From assembly GCF_000243395.2 (NCBI RefSeq), contig NZ_CM001484.1:62001-126000 (forward strand): 64,000 nt of DNA. Reading direction: 5' to 3'. A model generated the notes under the pieces. It was not told where the DNA came from. It worked only from the letters and a program-made list of their open reading frames with translations, and ran no database searches. Position numbers and translations under genes: made by a program. Within the stretch, counting starts at the first letter, position 1, and each line of letters begins with the position of its first letter. Source of the stretch: Saccharomonospora glauca K62. GTDB lineage: Bacteria; Actinomycetota; Actinomycetes; Mycobacteriales; Pseudonocardiaceae. Positions 1 through 8,033 of the stretch are shown here, one piece after another.

Positions 1-1
1 G

Positions 2-829
2 ACCGGTGAGTGTCGACTCGCCGACGGGCGAATACTCGGGTGGGGTGAGTGGGGCCCCGTCGACGGAAGGCCGGTGTTGTTGTGTCCGGGCGCGGCCACT
101 AGCCGAAGGCTCGGATTCGGAACCCACCTGGTGCACTCTTCGGGAATACGACTGGTGAGTGTGGACCGTCCGGGACTGGGGGTTTCGACACCGGACCCGC
201 GACGAACGCTCGCCGATTTCGCCGTCGACATCGAACAGTTCGTCGAGTATCGGGGCTTGCCGTCGCCGGTGGTGATCGGTAATTCTCAGGGTGCTCCGTT
301 CGCACTCGCCTGCGCGGTGGCGGGATTGGTGTCCGCTCTGTATCTCGTCTCCGCCGCCGACGAGGTCGGGTCCCCCCTTTTCGCGGACAAGCTCGGCGGT
401 CATCTGGCGACGGTGGTGGAGCTTTGCGTCCGGAACCCGAAGGCGGCGTACGAACAATTCCTCTCCTTCGACGCCGACGCCATGCGGAACATGGTCGTGG
501 GAAACAGCGGTGCGCGGGACAGGGCCGTGTATACGGACCCCGCCTTCGACGCCGCTTATCGCGAGGCGCTGAGGGAGGGATTCGCACAGGGGGCGGAAGG
601 TTATGCCACCGACACCGTGCTCGCGATGAGGCCGTGGCGGCTCGATTTCGATCGCGTCTCGTGCCCGGTGGAGATCTGGTACGGCGAGGAGGACACCGCG
701 CATTCGCCCGACAACGGTGTCACGCTGGCCTCCCGAATTCCGGGCGCGGTTCGCCGTTCGATCGAGGGGGAGGGCGGGTCGTTGCTCTGGACCCGTGGTG
801 AGACGCTGCTGCGGGAACTGACGGCCTGA
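2..829 (+). CDS. alpha/beta hydrolase, 5'-truncated by window edge
   Basis: The reading frame is open to the left edge, so the first codons lie outside the window; the visible N-terminus (ADGRILGWGEWG, then PVLLCPGAATSR) is the usual first strand and oxyanion region of an alpha/beta hydrolase. The nucleophile elbow reads GNSQGA. The acid residue is probably in the EED segment after the strand PVEIWYG. The odd point is the C-terminal segment EGEGGSLLW: family members usually have GxGHS there, and here the codon at 776-778 encodes Gly in place of the catalytic His. The protein may therefore be inactive or may use another residue. The substrate is not predictable. It converges on the minus-strand LLM oxidoreductase. 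Confidence 0.85.
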   Translation, partial: TGECRLADGRILGWGEWGPVDGRPVLLCPGAATSRRLGFGTHLVHSSGIRLVSVDRPGLGVSTPDPRRTLADFAVDIEQFVEYRGLPSPVVIGNSQGAPFALACAVAGLVSALYLVSAADEVGSPLFADKLGGHLATVVELCVRNPKAAYEQFLSFDADAMRNMVVGNSGARDRAVYTDPAFDAAYREALREGFAQGAEGYATDTVLAMRPWRLDFDRVSCPVEIWYGEEDTAHSPDNGVTLASRIPGAVRRSIEGEGGSLLWTRGETLLRELTA

Positions 830-859
830 GCGACGTCGATGTCGGCGATGGGCCGTCCA

Positions 860-1885
860 CTACCGCGCCAGCTCGGCGAGGCGGGCGTAGGAGTCGAGCA
901 GGTCACCGCGGTCGTAGGTGCTCAGTGTCACGAGCACCTCGTCGGCCGTGGTGCGCTCCACGAGCGCCGCGAGGTCGTCGCGCACGGTGGAGGGAGTGCC
1001 GTGCAGCTGTCCCCGCAGCACCTCGTCGAGCAGGGCCGCCTCCCGGTCGGTGGGTTCGGGAAGCTCGTCCGGCGGTAGCAGCGGCGGGAAGACTCCGCGC
1101 GTGCGGGAGTACACGAGCGACCAGGCCTCGGGCAGCAGTAGTTTCCTCGCCCGCTCCGGAGTGTCGGCCACGGCCACGGCCGTCGACACCACGACGTAGG
1201 GCCGCTCCCACAACGGGGAGGGCCGGAACCGCTCCCGATAACGTGCGACGTGCTCCACCATTCTGTCCACACCGGACACTAGGGAGATCACGAGGGCCAG
1301 TCCGCACTCGGCCGCGGTTCGGGCACCCGCGCCGGTGGTCAGGACGAAGGTGGGCACGCGCAGTCCCTCGGCGGGCAGGGCGTGTACCCCGCGATGGGTC
1401 GGGGACGCTCCCGCGAAGTAGCCGAGCAGGTCCCGAAGCTGTTGGACGAAGTTATCCGCGTCCTTCTTGTCCGCTCCCAACGCCGCTCGCACCCCCGAGG
1501 TGAACCCCACCGAGCGGCCCAGCCCCATGTCGATACGGCCGGGGTACAAGGCCTCCAATGTGCCGAACTGTTCGGCCACCACGAGCGGACGGTGGTTGGG
1601 CAGCATGACGCCGCCCGTGCCGACGCGGATGCGCGAGGTCGAGGCCGCGATCGTGGATGCGAGCACGGTGGGCGCGGACCCGGCGACTCCGGGCACGCTG
1701 TGGTGTTCGGCCACCCAGAACCGGTGGTAGCCCAGTTCCTCGACCCGCCGGGCGAACTCCACCGTGTGGCGCACGGCACTCGCCGGGTCCTCTCCCCGGC
1801 GCACGCTCGACCTGTCGAGCACCGACAGCGGTACCGGCCACTTGCCACCCACGTCGGGCTCAACGCGTGCGGAACGCCTCCGCAT
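860..1885 (-). CDS. LLM-class flavin-dependent oxidoreductase (MsnO8-like)
   Basis: Luciferase-like monooxygenase of about 340 residues. The N-terminal PLSVLDRSSV is typical of the MsnO8 subgroup; it is followed by FWVAEHHS (strand 2 and active-site His region), ASTIAASTSRIRVGTGGVML and GRIDMGLGRSVG. Such enzymes use reduced FMN or F420 to oxidise small organic substrates; the substrate here is unknown. The start is uncertain: ATG at 1885 was chosen because it lies just after the upstream gene's stop, but GTG at 1852 is also possible and would give the more usual short N-terminus. It is 17 bases downstream of the CitE-like gene on the same strand, so the two are probably co-transcribed. Confidence 0.87.
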   Translation of the reverse strand: MRRRSARVEPDVGGKWPVPLSVLDRSSVRRGEDPASAVRHTVEFARRVEELGYHRFWVAEHHSVPGVAGSAPTVLASTIAASTSRIRVGTGGVMLPNHRPLVVAEQFGTLEALYPGRIDMGLGRSVGFTSGVRAALGADKKDADNFVQQLRDLLGYFAGASPTHRGVHALPAEGLRVPTFVLTTGAGARTAAECGLALVISLVSGVDRMVEHVARYRERFRPSPLWERPYVVVSTAVAVADTPERARKLLLPEAWSLVYSRTRGVFPPLLPPDELPEPTDREAALLDEVLRGQLHGTPSTVRDDLAALVERTTADEVLVTLSTYDRGDLLDSYARLAELAR

Positions 1886-1902
1886 TCCGCGACCGGGCTT
1901 CT

Positions 1903-2772
1903 TCAGTCCCGCTCGGGTCGATCCCGCACGGCCTCGGCGAGCGCCAGTACCCGCCGGGCCTGCTCCACGTGCAGGTTCTCCACCATGCGGCCGTCCACGG
2001 TGATCACGCCCCGGCCCTGCGCCACGGCCTCCTCGAAGGCCGCGACGACTCGCCGTGCGTGTTCGACCTCCGCCTCGGACGGTGCGAACACCCGGTTGCA
2101 CGGTTCGAGCTGGCCGGGGTGGATCAGGCTCTTGCCGTCGAAGCCGAGCTGCCGGGCCTGTACGCACTCCGCCTCGAACCCTGCGGTGTCACGCACGTCG
2201 TTGTACACGCCGTCCAGAATGGACTTACCGGCCGCGCGTGCGGCGAGCAGACACAGCGAGAGGCTCGTCAGCAGTGGGGCCCGGCCGGGCACCGACTCGG
2301 CCCGGAGTTCCTTGGCGAGGTCGTTGGTGCCCATGACGAGCACCGTGAGCGTCGAGGAGGCGTTCGCGATCTCCTCGGCCCGCAGCACGGCCGCCGGGGT
2401 CTCGATCATCGCCCAGACGGAGGTGTGGTCCGGTGCCCCGGCCTCGGCCAGGGCGTCCTCCACCCTTCGGACGTCCTCGGCCGAACCCATCTTCGGGACC
2501 ACGACCGCGTCCGGGCCGACCTCCGCCACGGCGCGCACGTCGGCGTCGTGCCACTGGGTGTCGATGCCGTTGACTCGCACCGCCACCTCCCGCCGCCCGT
2601 ACGGCGCCGCGGCCACCGTCTCGCACACCCGCCGGCGGGCCGCCTCCTTGGCGTCCGGTGCCACGGCGTCCTCCAGGTCCAGCACCAGCGCGTCGGCGGC
2701 GAGGGCCTCGGCCTTCTTCAGGGCACGCTCGTTCGCTCCGGGCAGGTAGAGAACGGAACGGCGTGGTCTCAC
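1903..2772 (-). CDS. HpcH/HpaI aldolase / citrate lyase beta-like protein
   Basis: About 289 residues, the size of CitE-like C-C lyases. It opens with RPRRSVLYLPGANERALKKA (phosphate/CoA-binding region), then ALVLDLEDAVAP with the metal-ligand acidic residues, VRVNGID, VVVPKMGSAEDV and VWAMIETPAAVL, the ordered blocks of the family. Members cleave or form malyl-, citramalyl- or citryl-CoA. The GTG start at 2772 is supported by a strong GAGGAGG ribosome site five bases upstream; a longer frame lacks such a site. No citrate lyase alpha or gamma partner is nearby, so a stand-alone role in acyl-CoA metabolism is more likely. The LLM oxidoreductase follows in the same direction. Confidence 0.88.
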   Translation of the reverse strand: MRPRRSVLYLPGANERALKKAEALAADALVLDLEDAVAPDAKEAARRRVCETVAAAPYGRREVAVRVNGIDTQWHDADVRAVAEVGPDAVVVPKMGSAEDVRRVEDALAEAGAPDHTSVWAMIETPAAVLRAEEIANASSTLTVLVMGTNDLAKELRAESVPGRAPLLTSLSLCLLAARAAGKSILDGVYNDVRDTAGFEAECVQARQLGFDGKSLIHPGQLEPCNRVFAPSEAEVEHARRVVAAFEEAVAQGRGVITVDGRMVENLHVEQARRVLALAEAVRDRPERD

Positions 2773-3105
2773 GTGGGCCTCCTCGGACGGCTCGGCGGAA
2801 GGGAGCTTCGCTCCCAACCCTATGGGGCTCCCCGCGCGGGTGATGTCGGCCGATGGGCGGGACCGATCACCGACGCCGCCGTCGAACCGGACTTCCGACC
2901 GTTCGACCCGACGTCACCCATACGGCCGCACCGCTCGACTGAAGTCGCGGAACCGCCCATCGACCGATCACCGACCGTTGGGAACCGCCGATCGCAGTGG
3001 TGCCTTCAGAGCGCAGACGGCGCCCGTTTGCGCTGGTACTCAAGTCACGTGTCGTTCTCGACGCGGCACGGCGGCACACCGGCGGACATCAGGGAGGCGG
3101 ACTTC
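2773..3105. other. 333-bp divergent intergenic region with inverted and direct repeat
   Basis: Gene-free region between the divergent CitE-like gene and the hypothetical gene at 3106. It holds CGATGGGCGG at 2851-2860 and its exact reverse complement at 2953-2962, each followed closely by the same 14-mer GACCGATCACCGAC (2861-2874 and 2962-2975). No clear -10/-35 pair or hairpin terminator was recognised. The repeats may be regulator sites or chance duplication. Confidence 0.4.
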
Positions 3106-3747
3106 GTGGCGGTACCACCAGGGCAGATCGCGACGACGAGCGGATCGAGCAGTGTTCGGTCGATCTCCGGTCGCGTCGGTCCCACACTCGAACTTCCCGC
3201 CGACCCCGCCGACCTCGCGAGGCGGGCCGCTCCGCTGCTGGGGTGGCAGGGGACCGTGCTGCCGCAGCTCACGCTCTTCGGCAGGCGCGTGTTCGTGGTG
3301 GCTCGGCTGAGGCCGGAGGCACACGCCGAGCGCATCGCCACGGGGCTGCGCCCGGTCACCGAGAGGGCCACCGTGGCCACCTGGACGTGGCCCGAGATGT
3401 CCCGGATCGCTCCGCCCCCCGCCGTCCACATCGCGGGTGTGCTCGCCGTGGCGAGGCACTGGCGGACGGGCATGGCGGCAGCGGTGCCGTTCGCCCGTTA
3501 CGGCGAGGCCGCGATGGTGTTGCCCACCTCGGCCACCATGAGTCACGACTACGTGGACAACTGCTTGCCACGAGCCCGCATGTACGGCCTCGGCGTGGTG
3601 GCGGCGGACGAGAATGCGAAGGTCGACCTGGATCTCACGTGCGGGGACGACCACCTCAACCTCGGAGAGGACGAGGTGTGGCGTTGGGTGCACGAGGTCG
3701 CCTACGAGCGCCTGCTCGCCTGCGAGGGTGCGGAGTCGATCGCCTGA
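3106..3747 (+). CDS. conserved hypothetical protein (213 aa)
   Basis: I do not recognise this family. The GTG start at 3106 is set by AGGGAGG at 3091-3097, eight bases upstream. The protein is soluble, with no signal peptide or membrane segment. A first part (LPADPADLARRAAPLLGWQG) is followed by strand-rich segments (LTLFGRRVFVVARLRPEA, ATVATWTWPEM), a histidine-containing stretch (HIAGVLAVARHWRTGM) and an acidic C-terminus. The alternation of short beta strands suggests a small alpha/beta fold. It is followed 39 bases later by an atypical SDR on the same strand, possibly a separate transcription unit. Codon use matches its neighbours, so there is no sign of recent acquisition. Confidence 0.75.
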   Translation: MAVPPGQIATTSGSSSVRSISGRVGPTLELPADPADLARRAAPLLGWQGTVLPQLTLFGRRVFVVARLRPEAHAERIATGLRPVTERATVATWTWPEMSRIAPPPAVHIAGVLAVARHWRTGMAAAVPFARYGEAAMVLPTSATMSHDYVDNCLPRARMYGLGVVAADENAKVDLDLTCGDDHLNLGEDEVWRWVHEVAYERLLACEGAESIA

Positions 3748-3786
3748 CCCCTGCCGCGGCCACCGAGTGCGGCTAACCTCGGCGTC

Positions 3787-4449
3787 ATGCGAGTCGTCAT
3801 CGCCGGAGGACACGGCAAGATCGCGTTGCGGTTGGAGAAGTCGCTCGCCGCGAACGGCGACACGGCCGTGGGCATCATCCGTAAGCCCGAGCAGGCCGAC
3901 GAGTTGCGACAGCGCGGTGCCGAGCCGGTCGTGCTCGACCTGGAGAACGCCGACGTCGACGAGGTCGTGGACGTGCTGTCCGGCGCCGATGCGGCCGTGT
4001 TCGCCGCGGGCGCGGGGCCGGGCAGTGGGGTGGCGCGGAAGGACACGGTGGACCGGGCCGCGGCGGTGCTCTTCGCCGAGGCCGCCGAGCGAGCCGGGGT
4101 CCGCAGGTTCGTCCAGATCAGCTCGATGGGTGCGGGCGACGAGGTCACTCCCGAGGTCGAGGCCAAGGTGGGTGAGGTGTTCGCCGCCTATCTGCGGGCC
4201 AAGGCCGCCGCGGAACGGGATCTGCGTGCCAGGGATCTCGACTGGACGATTCTGCGTCCGGGCCGGCTCACCGACGAGCCGGGAACGGGCATGGTGCGGC
4301 TCGCCGACGAGGTGCCGAGGGCAGACGTTCCGAGGGACGACGTGGCCGAGGTCGTGCGCCTTTTGGTCGCAGACACCACCACGTACGGCCGCACGCTGGA
4401 GCTGACATCCGGCGACACTCCCGTGGCGGAGGCGTTGGGACGGCTGTGA
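3787..4449 (+). CDS. atypical SDR, NAD(P)H-binding Rossmann protein
   Basis: 220-residue NAD(P)-binding protein of the atypical short-chain dehydrogenase group (NmrA/YwnB-like). The N-terminal VVIAGGHGKIALRL is the dinucleotide-binding glycine motif, followed by strand ends VVLDLENADVDEV and AAVFAAGAGPGSG and the FVQISSMGAGD segment that carries the Ser of the degenerate active site. WTILRPGRLTDEPGTG is the typical C-terminal block of this group. These proteins often act as NAD(P)H sensors or reductases of quinone-like substrates; no specific substrate can be assigned. The stop is five bases from the end of the convergent lactone oxidase gene. Confidence 0.9.
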   Translation: MRVVIAGGHGKIALRLEKSLAANGDTAVGIIRKPEQADELRQRGAEPVVLDLENADVDEVVDVLSGADAAVFAAGAGPGSGVARKDTVDRAAAVLFAEAAERAGVRRFVQISSMGAGDEVTPEVEAKVGEVFAAYLRAKAAAERDLRARDLDWTILRPGRLTDEPGTGMVRLADEVPRADVPRDDVAEVVRLLVADTTTYGRTLELTSGDTPVAEALGRL

Positions 4450-4453
4450 CGGT

Positions 4454-5767
4454 TCAGCCGACGGGGCCGAGCACGCGATCCAGGTAGGCGTTGCCGAACA
4501 CGCCGTCGGGGTCGAGCTCGGCCCGTACCCGTCGGAAGTCGTCGAAGCGGGGGTAGAGCCCACGCAGCCGATCGGCGTCGAGCGCGTGCATCTTCCCCCA
4601 GTGCGGTCGCCCGCCCACCGAGTCCGCGATCTCGGCGAAGGCGGCGAAGTACTCCTCGTACGGCATGCCGACGTACTGGTGCACGGCGACGTAGGCGGAA
4701 TCTCGGCCGTACGCGGTGGAGAGCCAGATGTCGTCGGCGGCGGCGACCCTGACCTCGACGGGGAAGGCCACGGGGTGCCGTAGTCGCGGCACGAGCAGTC
4801 GCAGTCGTTCGAGTACGTCGAGTACGGACTCGCGCGGCACGGCGTACTCCGACTCCACGAACCTCACCGACCGTTGGGTCGAGAAGACGCGGTGGGAGGC
4901 GTCGCTGTAGCGGCGGGTGGACAGTGCCGACGACGCCAGCGCACCGAGCTTCGGTACCAGCCGGGGGACGGCCCTGCCGGTGCGGCACAGCGCGCCGAAC
5001 GCCGCGTTCTCCATGACGGTGTAGTCGAGAAAACGTCGGGCGGCCGACAACGGGCGGGCCGGTGTTCCCGGCGGCCGCCTGGTGTTGCGTTTGACTAAGG
5101 CGTTTCGACCGTAGGGAAACCAGTAGAACTCGAAGTGGTCCTCGGTGTCGGCGAGCCGGTGGAAGTCGGCCAGCACCCGGTCGAGGGGCTGGGGGCCTTC
5201 GTGTGCTTCGAGCACGAAGGCGGGTTCGCAACGCAGGGTCACGGTGGTGATGACCCCGAGGGCCCCGAGTCCCACGCGAGCGGCGTCGAACAACGTCGGG
5301 CGTTCGTCGGGGGAGCACCTGACGACCGAGCCGTCGGCCGTGACCAGTTCCAACGCCGCCACCTGGGTGGCTAGTCCGCCGAAGCGTGCTCCGGTTCCGT
5401 GGGTGCCCGTCGAGATGGCTCCGGCGACGGTCTGCGCATCGATGTCGCCGAGGTTAGTCATCGCGAGCCCCAGCGCGTCGAGCAGAGCGTTGAGGTGGCG
5501 CAGTGTGGTCCCCGCTCGCACGGTGACGAGTCCGGTCTCCACGTCCGCCGAGACGAGGCCGCTGAGTCGGGAGAGGTCGAGGACGTCACAGCCCGGGTCG
5601 GTCGCGGCGATGGGGCTGAAGGAGTGCCCGCTGCCGACCGGACGTACTCGCCCGCCGTGCTCGGCGACGTCGGTGACGATCTCGCTGACCTCGTCGGTGC
5701 TCGACGGGTGATGGACCCGGCGTGGGTGCGTCAGCGCGGTTGCCGCCCAGTTCGTCCACGGTGCCAC
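4454..5767 (-). CDS. FAD-linked D-arabinono-1,4-lactone oxidase-type oxidoreductase
   Basis: 437-residue flavoprotein of the ALO/AldO/GULO family. The N-terminal FAD domain contains RVRPVGSGHSFSPIA, whose His is the usual covalent flavin attachment site, then TNLGDIDAQTVAGAISTGTHGTG (pyrophosphate binding, split here). The C-terminal ALO domain ends with HWGKMHAL and the FDDFRRVRAELDPDG block seen in the family. It would oxidise a sugar lactone or alditol with O2, giving H2O2. The GTG start at 5767 has a GAGGAGG site. It is divergent from a PLP-fold aldolase/deaminase gene, and the 77-bp gap holds a short palindrome. Confidence 0.92.
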   Translation of the reverse strand: MAPWTNWAATALTHPRRVHHPSSTDEVSEIVTDVAEHGGRVRPVGSGHSFSPIAATDPGCDVLDLSRLSGLVSADVETGLVTVRAGTTLRHLNALLDALGLAMTNLGDIDAQTVAGAISTGTHGTGARFGGLATQVAALELVTADGSVVRCSPDERPTLFDAARVGLGALGVITTVTLRCEPAFVLEAHEGPQPLDRVLADFHRLADTEDHFEFYWFPYGRNALVKRNTRRPPGTPARPLSAARRFLDYTVMENAAFGALCRTGRAVPRLVPKLGALASSALSTRRYSDASHRVFSTQRSVRFVESEYAVPRESVLDVLERLRLLVPRLRHPVAFPVEVRVAAADDIWLSTAYGRDSAYVAVHQYVGMPYEEYFAAFAEIADSVGGRPHWGKMHALDADRLRGLYPRFDDFRRVRAELDPDGVFGNAYLDRVLGPVG

Positions 5768-5798
5768 CCGGACCTCCTCAACGTTGTCGTCACGATAG

Positions 5799-5813
5799 GT
5801 GAATCAGATTCGC
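5799..5813. promoter_or_regulatory. palindrome in divergent promoter region
   Basis: GTGAATCAGATTCGC: exact arms GAATC/GATTC around one central A (5801-5811), with one further matching pair outside (5799/5813). It sits midway between the divergent starts at 5767 and 5845, where an operator would control both genes. The cognate regulator is unknown; the TetR gene at 7686 is a candidate only by position. Confidence 0.4.
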
Positions 5814-5844
5814 GTTTACAAGTTCTCTGTCGTACCGTCGGCAC

Positions 5845-7032
5845 GTGAGTTCCGCATCCGCCGTCCCGTACGACCTGGCGACCCGCGATCTCGACCCACC
5901 GCTGGCCGTGGTGGACCTCGACGCCTTCGACGCCAACGCCGACGATCTCGTACGGCGTGCCGGCGGGCTGCCCATCCGCGTCGCGAGCAAGTCGGTGCGC
6001 TGCCGCTTCCTGTTGGAACGGGTGCTGGCGCGGCCGGGTTTCTCGGGGCTGCTGTGCTACACGCTCGCCGAGGCACTGTGGCTGTTCGGCGAGGGCACGA
6101 GCGACGATCTCGTCGTGGCGTACCCGACCGCGGACCGCGGGGCGCTGCGGGCACTCGCCGCCGATGCAGCGGCCCGGAAGTCGATCACGGTGATGGTCGA
6201 CTCGCCGCGACAACTCGACTTCATCGACGCGACCCTCGGCGCCGGGCACCCGGAACTGCGGGTCTGCCTGGAGTTCGACGCCTCGTGGCGACCGATCCCC
6301 GGAGTCCACGTCGGCACCCGCCGCTCCCCGGTCTTCACGCCGAGGCAGGCCGCGCGTCTCGCCCGGCACATCGCCGAGCGGCCGGGTTTCCGGCTGGTGG
6401 GCGTGATGGGGTACGAGGGGCAGATCGCCGGACTGCCCGACGGTGACGCGGGGCTCGTCGGAGCCCTCGTGCGGTGGATGCAGCGCCGCTCGGCGGCTGA
6501 ACTCGCCCCGAGGCGGGCCGCCGTGGTGAACGCGGTGCGGGCGGTGACCCGCCCGGAGTTCGTCAACGGCGGTGGAACGGGCAGCCTGGAGTACACCCGC
6601 CGGGAAGCCGCCGTCAGCGAGGTGACGGCCGGTTCCGGGCTCATGGGGCCCGCTCTGTTCTCCAGGTATCGGCGCTTCTCGCCTCGCCCCGCCGCGCTCT
6701 TCGCGCTCCCCGTCGTGCGTCGGCCCGGACGAAGGACGGCGACCCTCGCCGCGGGCGGGTACGTGGCCTCCGGACAGGCGGGAGCGTCGCGGCTGCCCAC
6801 GCCCTACCTGCCGCCGGGGTTGCGACTGCTCACGGTGGAGGGCGCGGGTGAGGTGCAGACCCCGGTCGTCGGACGGGCCGCGCGGCGGCTCGCACCGGGC
6901 GATCGTGTGTGGTTCCGTCACGCCAAGGCGGGTGAGCTCGCCGAGCACTTCCCGAGCTACCACCTGGTGAGCGGGGGAAAGCTCGTGCGCACCGTGCCGA
7001 CCTACCGGGGCGAAGGCCGCTTCTTCGGGTGA
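5845..7032 (+). CDS. alanine-racemase-fold amino acid deaminase/aldolase
   Basis: 395-residue fold-type III PLP enzyme of the D-threonine aldolase / D-serine dehydratase-like group. After the N-terminal PPLAVVDLDAFDANADDLVRR comes PIRVASKSVRCRFLL with the PLP Schiff-base Lys, then the barrel blocks (FSGLLCYTLAEALWL, VCLEFDASWRPIPG, GVMGYEGQIAG, FVNGGGTGSLEYT) and a C-terminal beta domain (VQTPVVGRAARRLAPGDRVWFRHAKAGEL). The start is GTG at 5845. It is divergent from a lactone oxidase gene, a pairing I recall from other actinomycetes. The reaction is unassigned: a role on hydroxy-amino acids is known for relatives, and the link to the oxidase is inference. Confidence 0.88.
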   Translation: MSSASAVPYDLATRDLDPPLAVVDLDAFDANADDLVRRAGGLPIRVASKSVRCRFLLERVLARPGFSGLLCYTLAEALWLFGEGTSDDLVVAYPTADRGALRALAADAAARKSITVMVDSPRQLDFIDATLGAGHPELRVCLEFDASWRPIPGVHVGTRRSPVFTPRQAARLARHIAERPGFRLVGVMGYEGQIAGLPDGDAGLVGALVRWMQRRSAAELAPRRAAVVNAVRAVTRPEFVNGGGTGSLEYTRREAAVSEVTAGSGLMGPALFSRYRRFSPRPAALFALPVVRRPGRRTATLAAGGYVASGQAGASRLPTPYLPPGLRLLTVEGAGEVQTPVVGRAARRLAPGDRVWFRHAKAGELAEHFPSYHLVSGGKLVRTVPTYRGEGRFFG

Positions 7033-7050
7033 GGTGTCGCCCTCCAGCGG

Positions 7051-7686
7051 TCACTCACCGAACTTGCTCGCCAGGTACCCCTTGATCAGGGCCTTGGTCT
7101 CGTCGATGACGGCCGCGTCGCCGTCGGGGTCGATGCGGAAGGCGTAGTTCAACAACGCGTCCGCCGCCTCCACGGCGATCGAGATGGGCAGGATCACCTC
7201 GTCCTGCGGCACCTTGACGTGGGCGGTGAGCAGGCCCGCGAGCGCGTCGACGACGACCCGGTTGTTGGTGCGCCGGTCGTCGAGCAACCGCAGGTCGATC
7301 ACGTCACCGAAGTGCACTTTGGAGAAGCCGGGAACCTCTCGGTGCATGGTGAGGTAGATGTCCAGCAGCGAGTCGACCACGTCCCACCAGTGACGCGGGT
7401 CCAGCGTTTCGAGACGTTCGTTGACGGCGGCGATGAAACGGTCGAGGTTCCGTTGGGTGAGAGCCTGCACCACGGCCCGTTTGTCGGGGAAGAACTGGTA
7501 CAGCGATCCCACGGCCACCCCCGCCCGTTTGGCGATGAGGGTGGTGGTCAATCCTTCGTAGCCGACCTCGTCGAGCAGTTCGGCGCTCGCGTCGAGCATT
7601 CGCTCGACCCGTCTCGCACTGCGCTGCTGGACCGGCTGTCGGCGCAGTGGCGTCGACGCCTGCGTCACCGTGTGGTTCTGGGACAC
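7051..7686 (-). CDS. TetR-family transcriptional regulator
   Basis: 211 residues. The N-terminal helix-turn-helix is clear: RMLDASAELLDEVGYEGLTTTLIAKRAGVAVGSLYQFFPDK (residues about 30-70), the TetR signature block. The C-terminal domain is helical and would bind a ligand that I cannot name. The GTG start at 7686 has AAGGAG six bases upstream. Nested palindromes at 7753-7770, about 70 bp upstream, fit an autoregulatory operator. It converges on the PLP-fold gene (stop 7032), and could regulate that gene or a distant one. Confidence 0.93.
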   Translation of the reverse strand: MSQNHTVTQASTPLRRQPVQQRSARRVERMLDASAELLDEVGYEGLTTTLIAKRAGVAVGSLYQFFPDKRAVVQALTQRNLDRFIAAVNERLETLDPRHWWDVVDSLLDIYLTMHREVPGFSKVHFGDVIDLRLLDDRRTNNRVVVDALAGLLTAHVKVPQDEVILPISIAVEAADALLNYAFRIDPDGDAAVIDETKALIKGYLASKFGE

Positions 7687-7752
7687 GTCGTGCTCCTTGC
7701 TGTGCAGGTCAGCGACTTTATCGTGTCCGGATCGGCGTTCACGGTCGAGTGA

Positions 7753-7770
7753 ATGCCTTACGGCATAAGG
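7753..7770. promoter_or_regulatory. nested palindromes upstream of tetR gene
   Basis: ATGCCTTACGGCATAAGG contains two overlapping perfect inverted repeats, ATGCC/GGCAT and CCTTA/TAAGG. TetR proteins bind short palindromes near their own promoters, so this is a plausible autoregulatory operator. The tetR -10 (TAAAGT-like, near 7715) lies between it and the GTG. The rest of 7687-8033 shows no convincing gene. Confidence 0.4.
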
Positions 7771-8033
7771 GAAACCGAGTGAAGGCCGCAGGCCGGTGCC
7801 GGTCGGGGGGAGGGGGAGTGTAACGGCACCGGCCCACGGGGTATCGGGGCCACACCGCGGGCGGGGACTCGCGGCGTGTGATGTGGAGTTGTGGCGGTCG
7901 GACGGTACGGCTCAGCTGCCGTGGAGACCGATCGCCGAAGAACCGGCGGCCGAGCCCGTGGCGCTCGGGGGTACGCACGACCCGGCCGCCGGCGACAGTG
8001 TCCGCCGGAAGGCGGAAAACGGTGGGGAGGAGA

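Noticed and set aside
1657-3105. Long open plus-strand frame running through the LLM and CitE genes into the 3106 gene
   Set aside because: It is the antisense shadow of the two minus-strand genes in high-GC DNA; only the part from GTG 3106 has protein character and a ribosome site.
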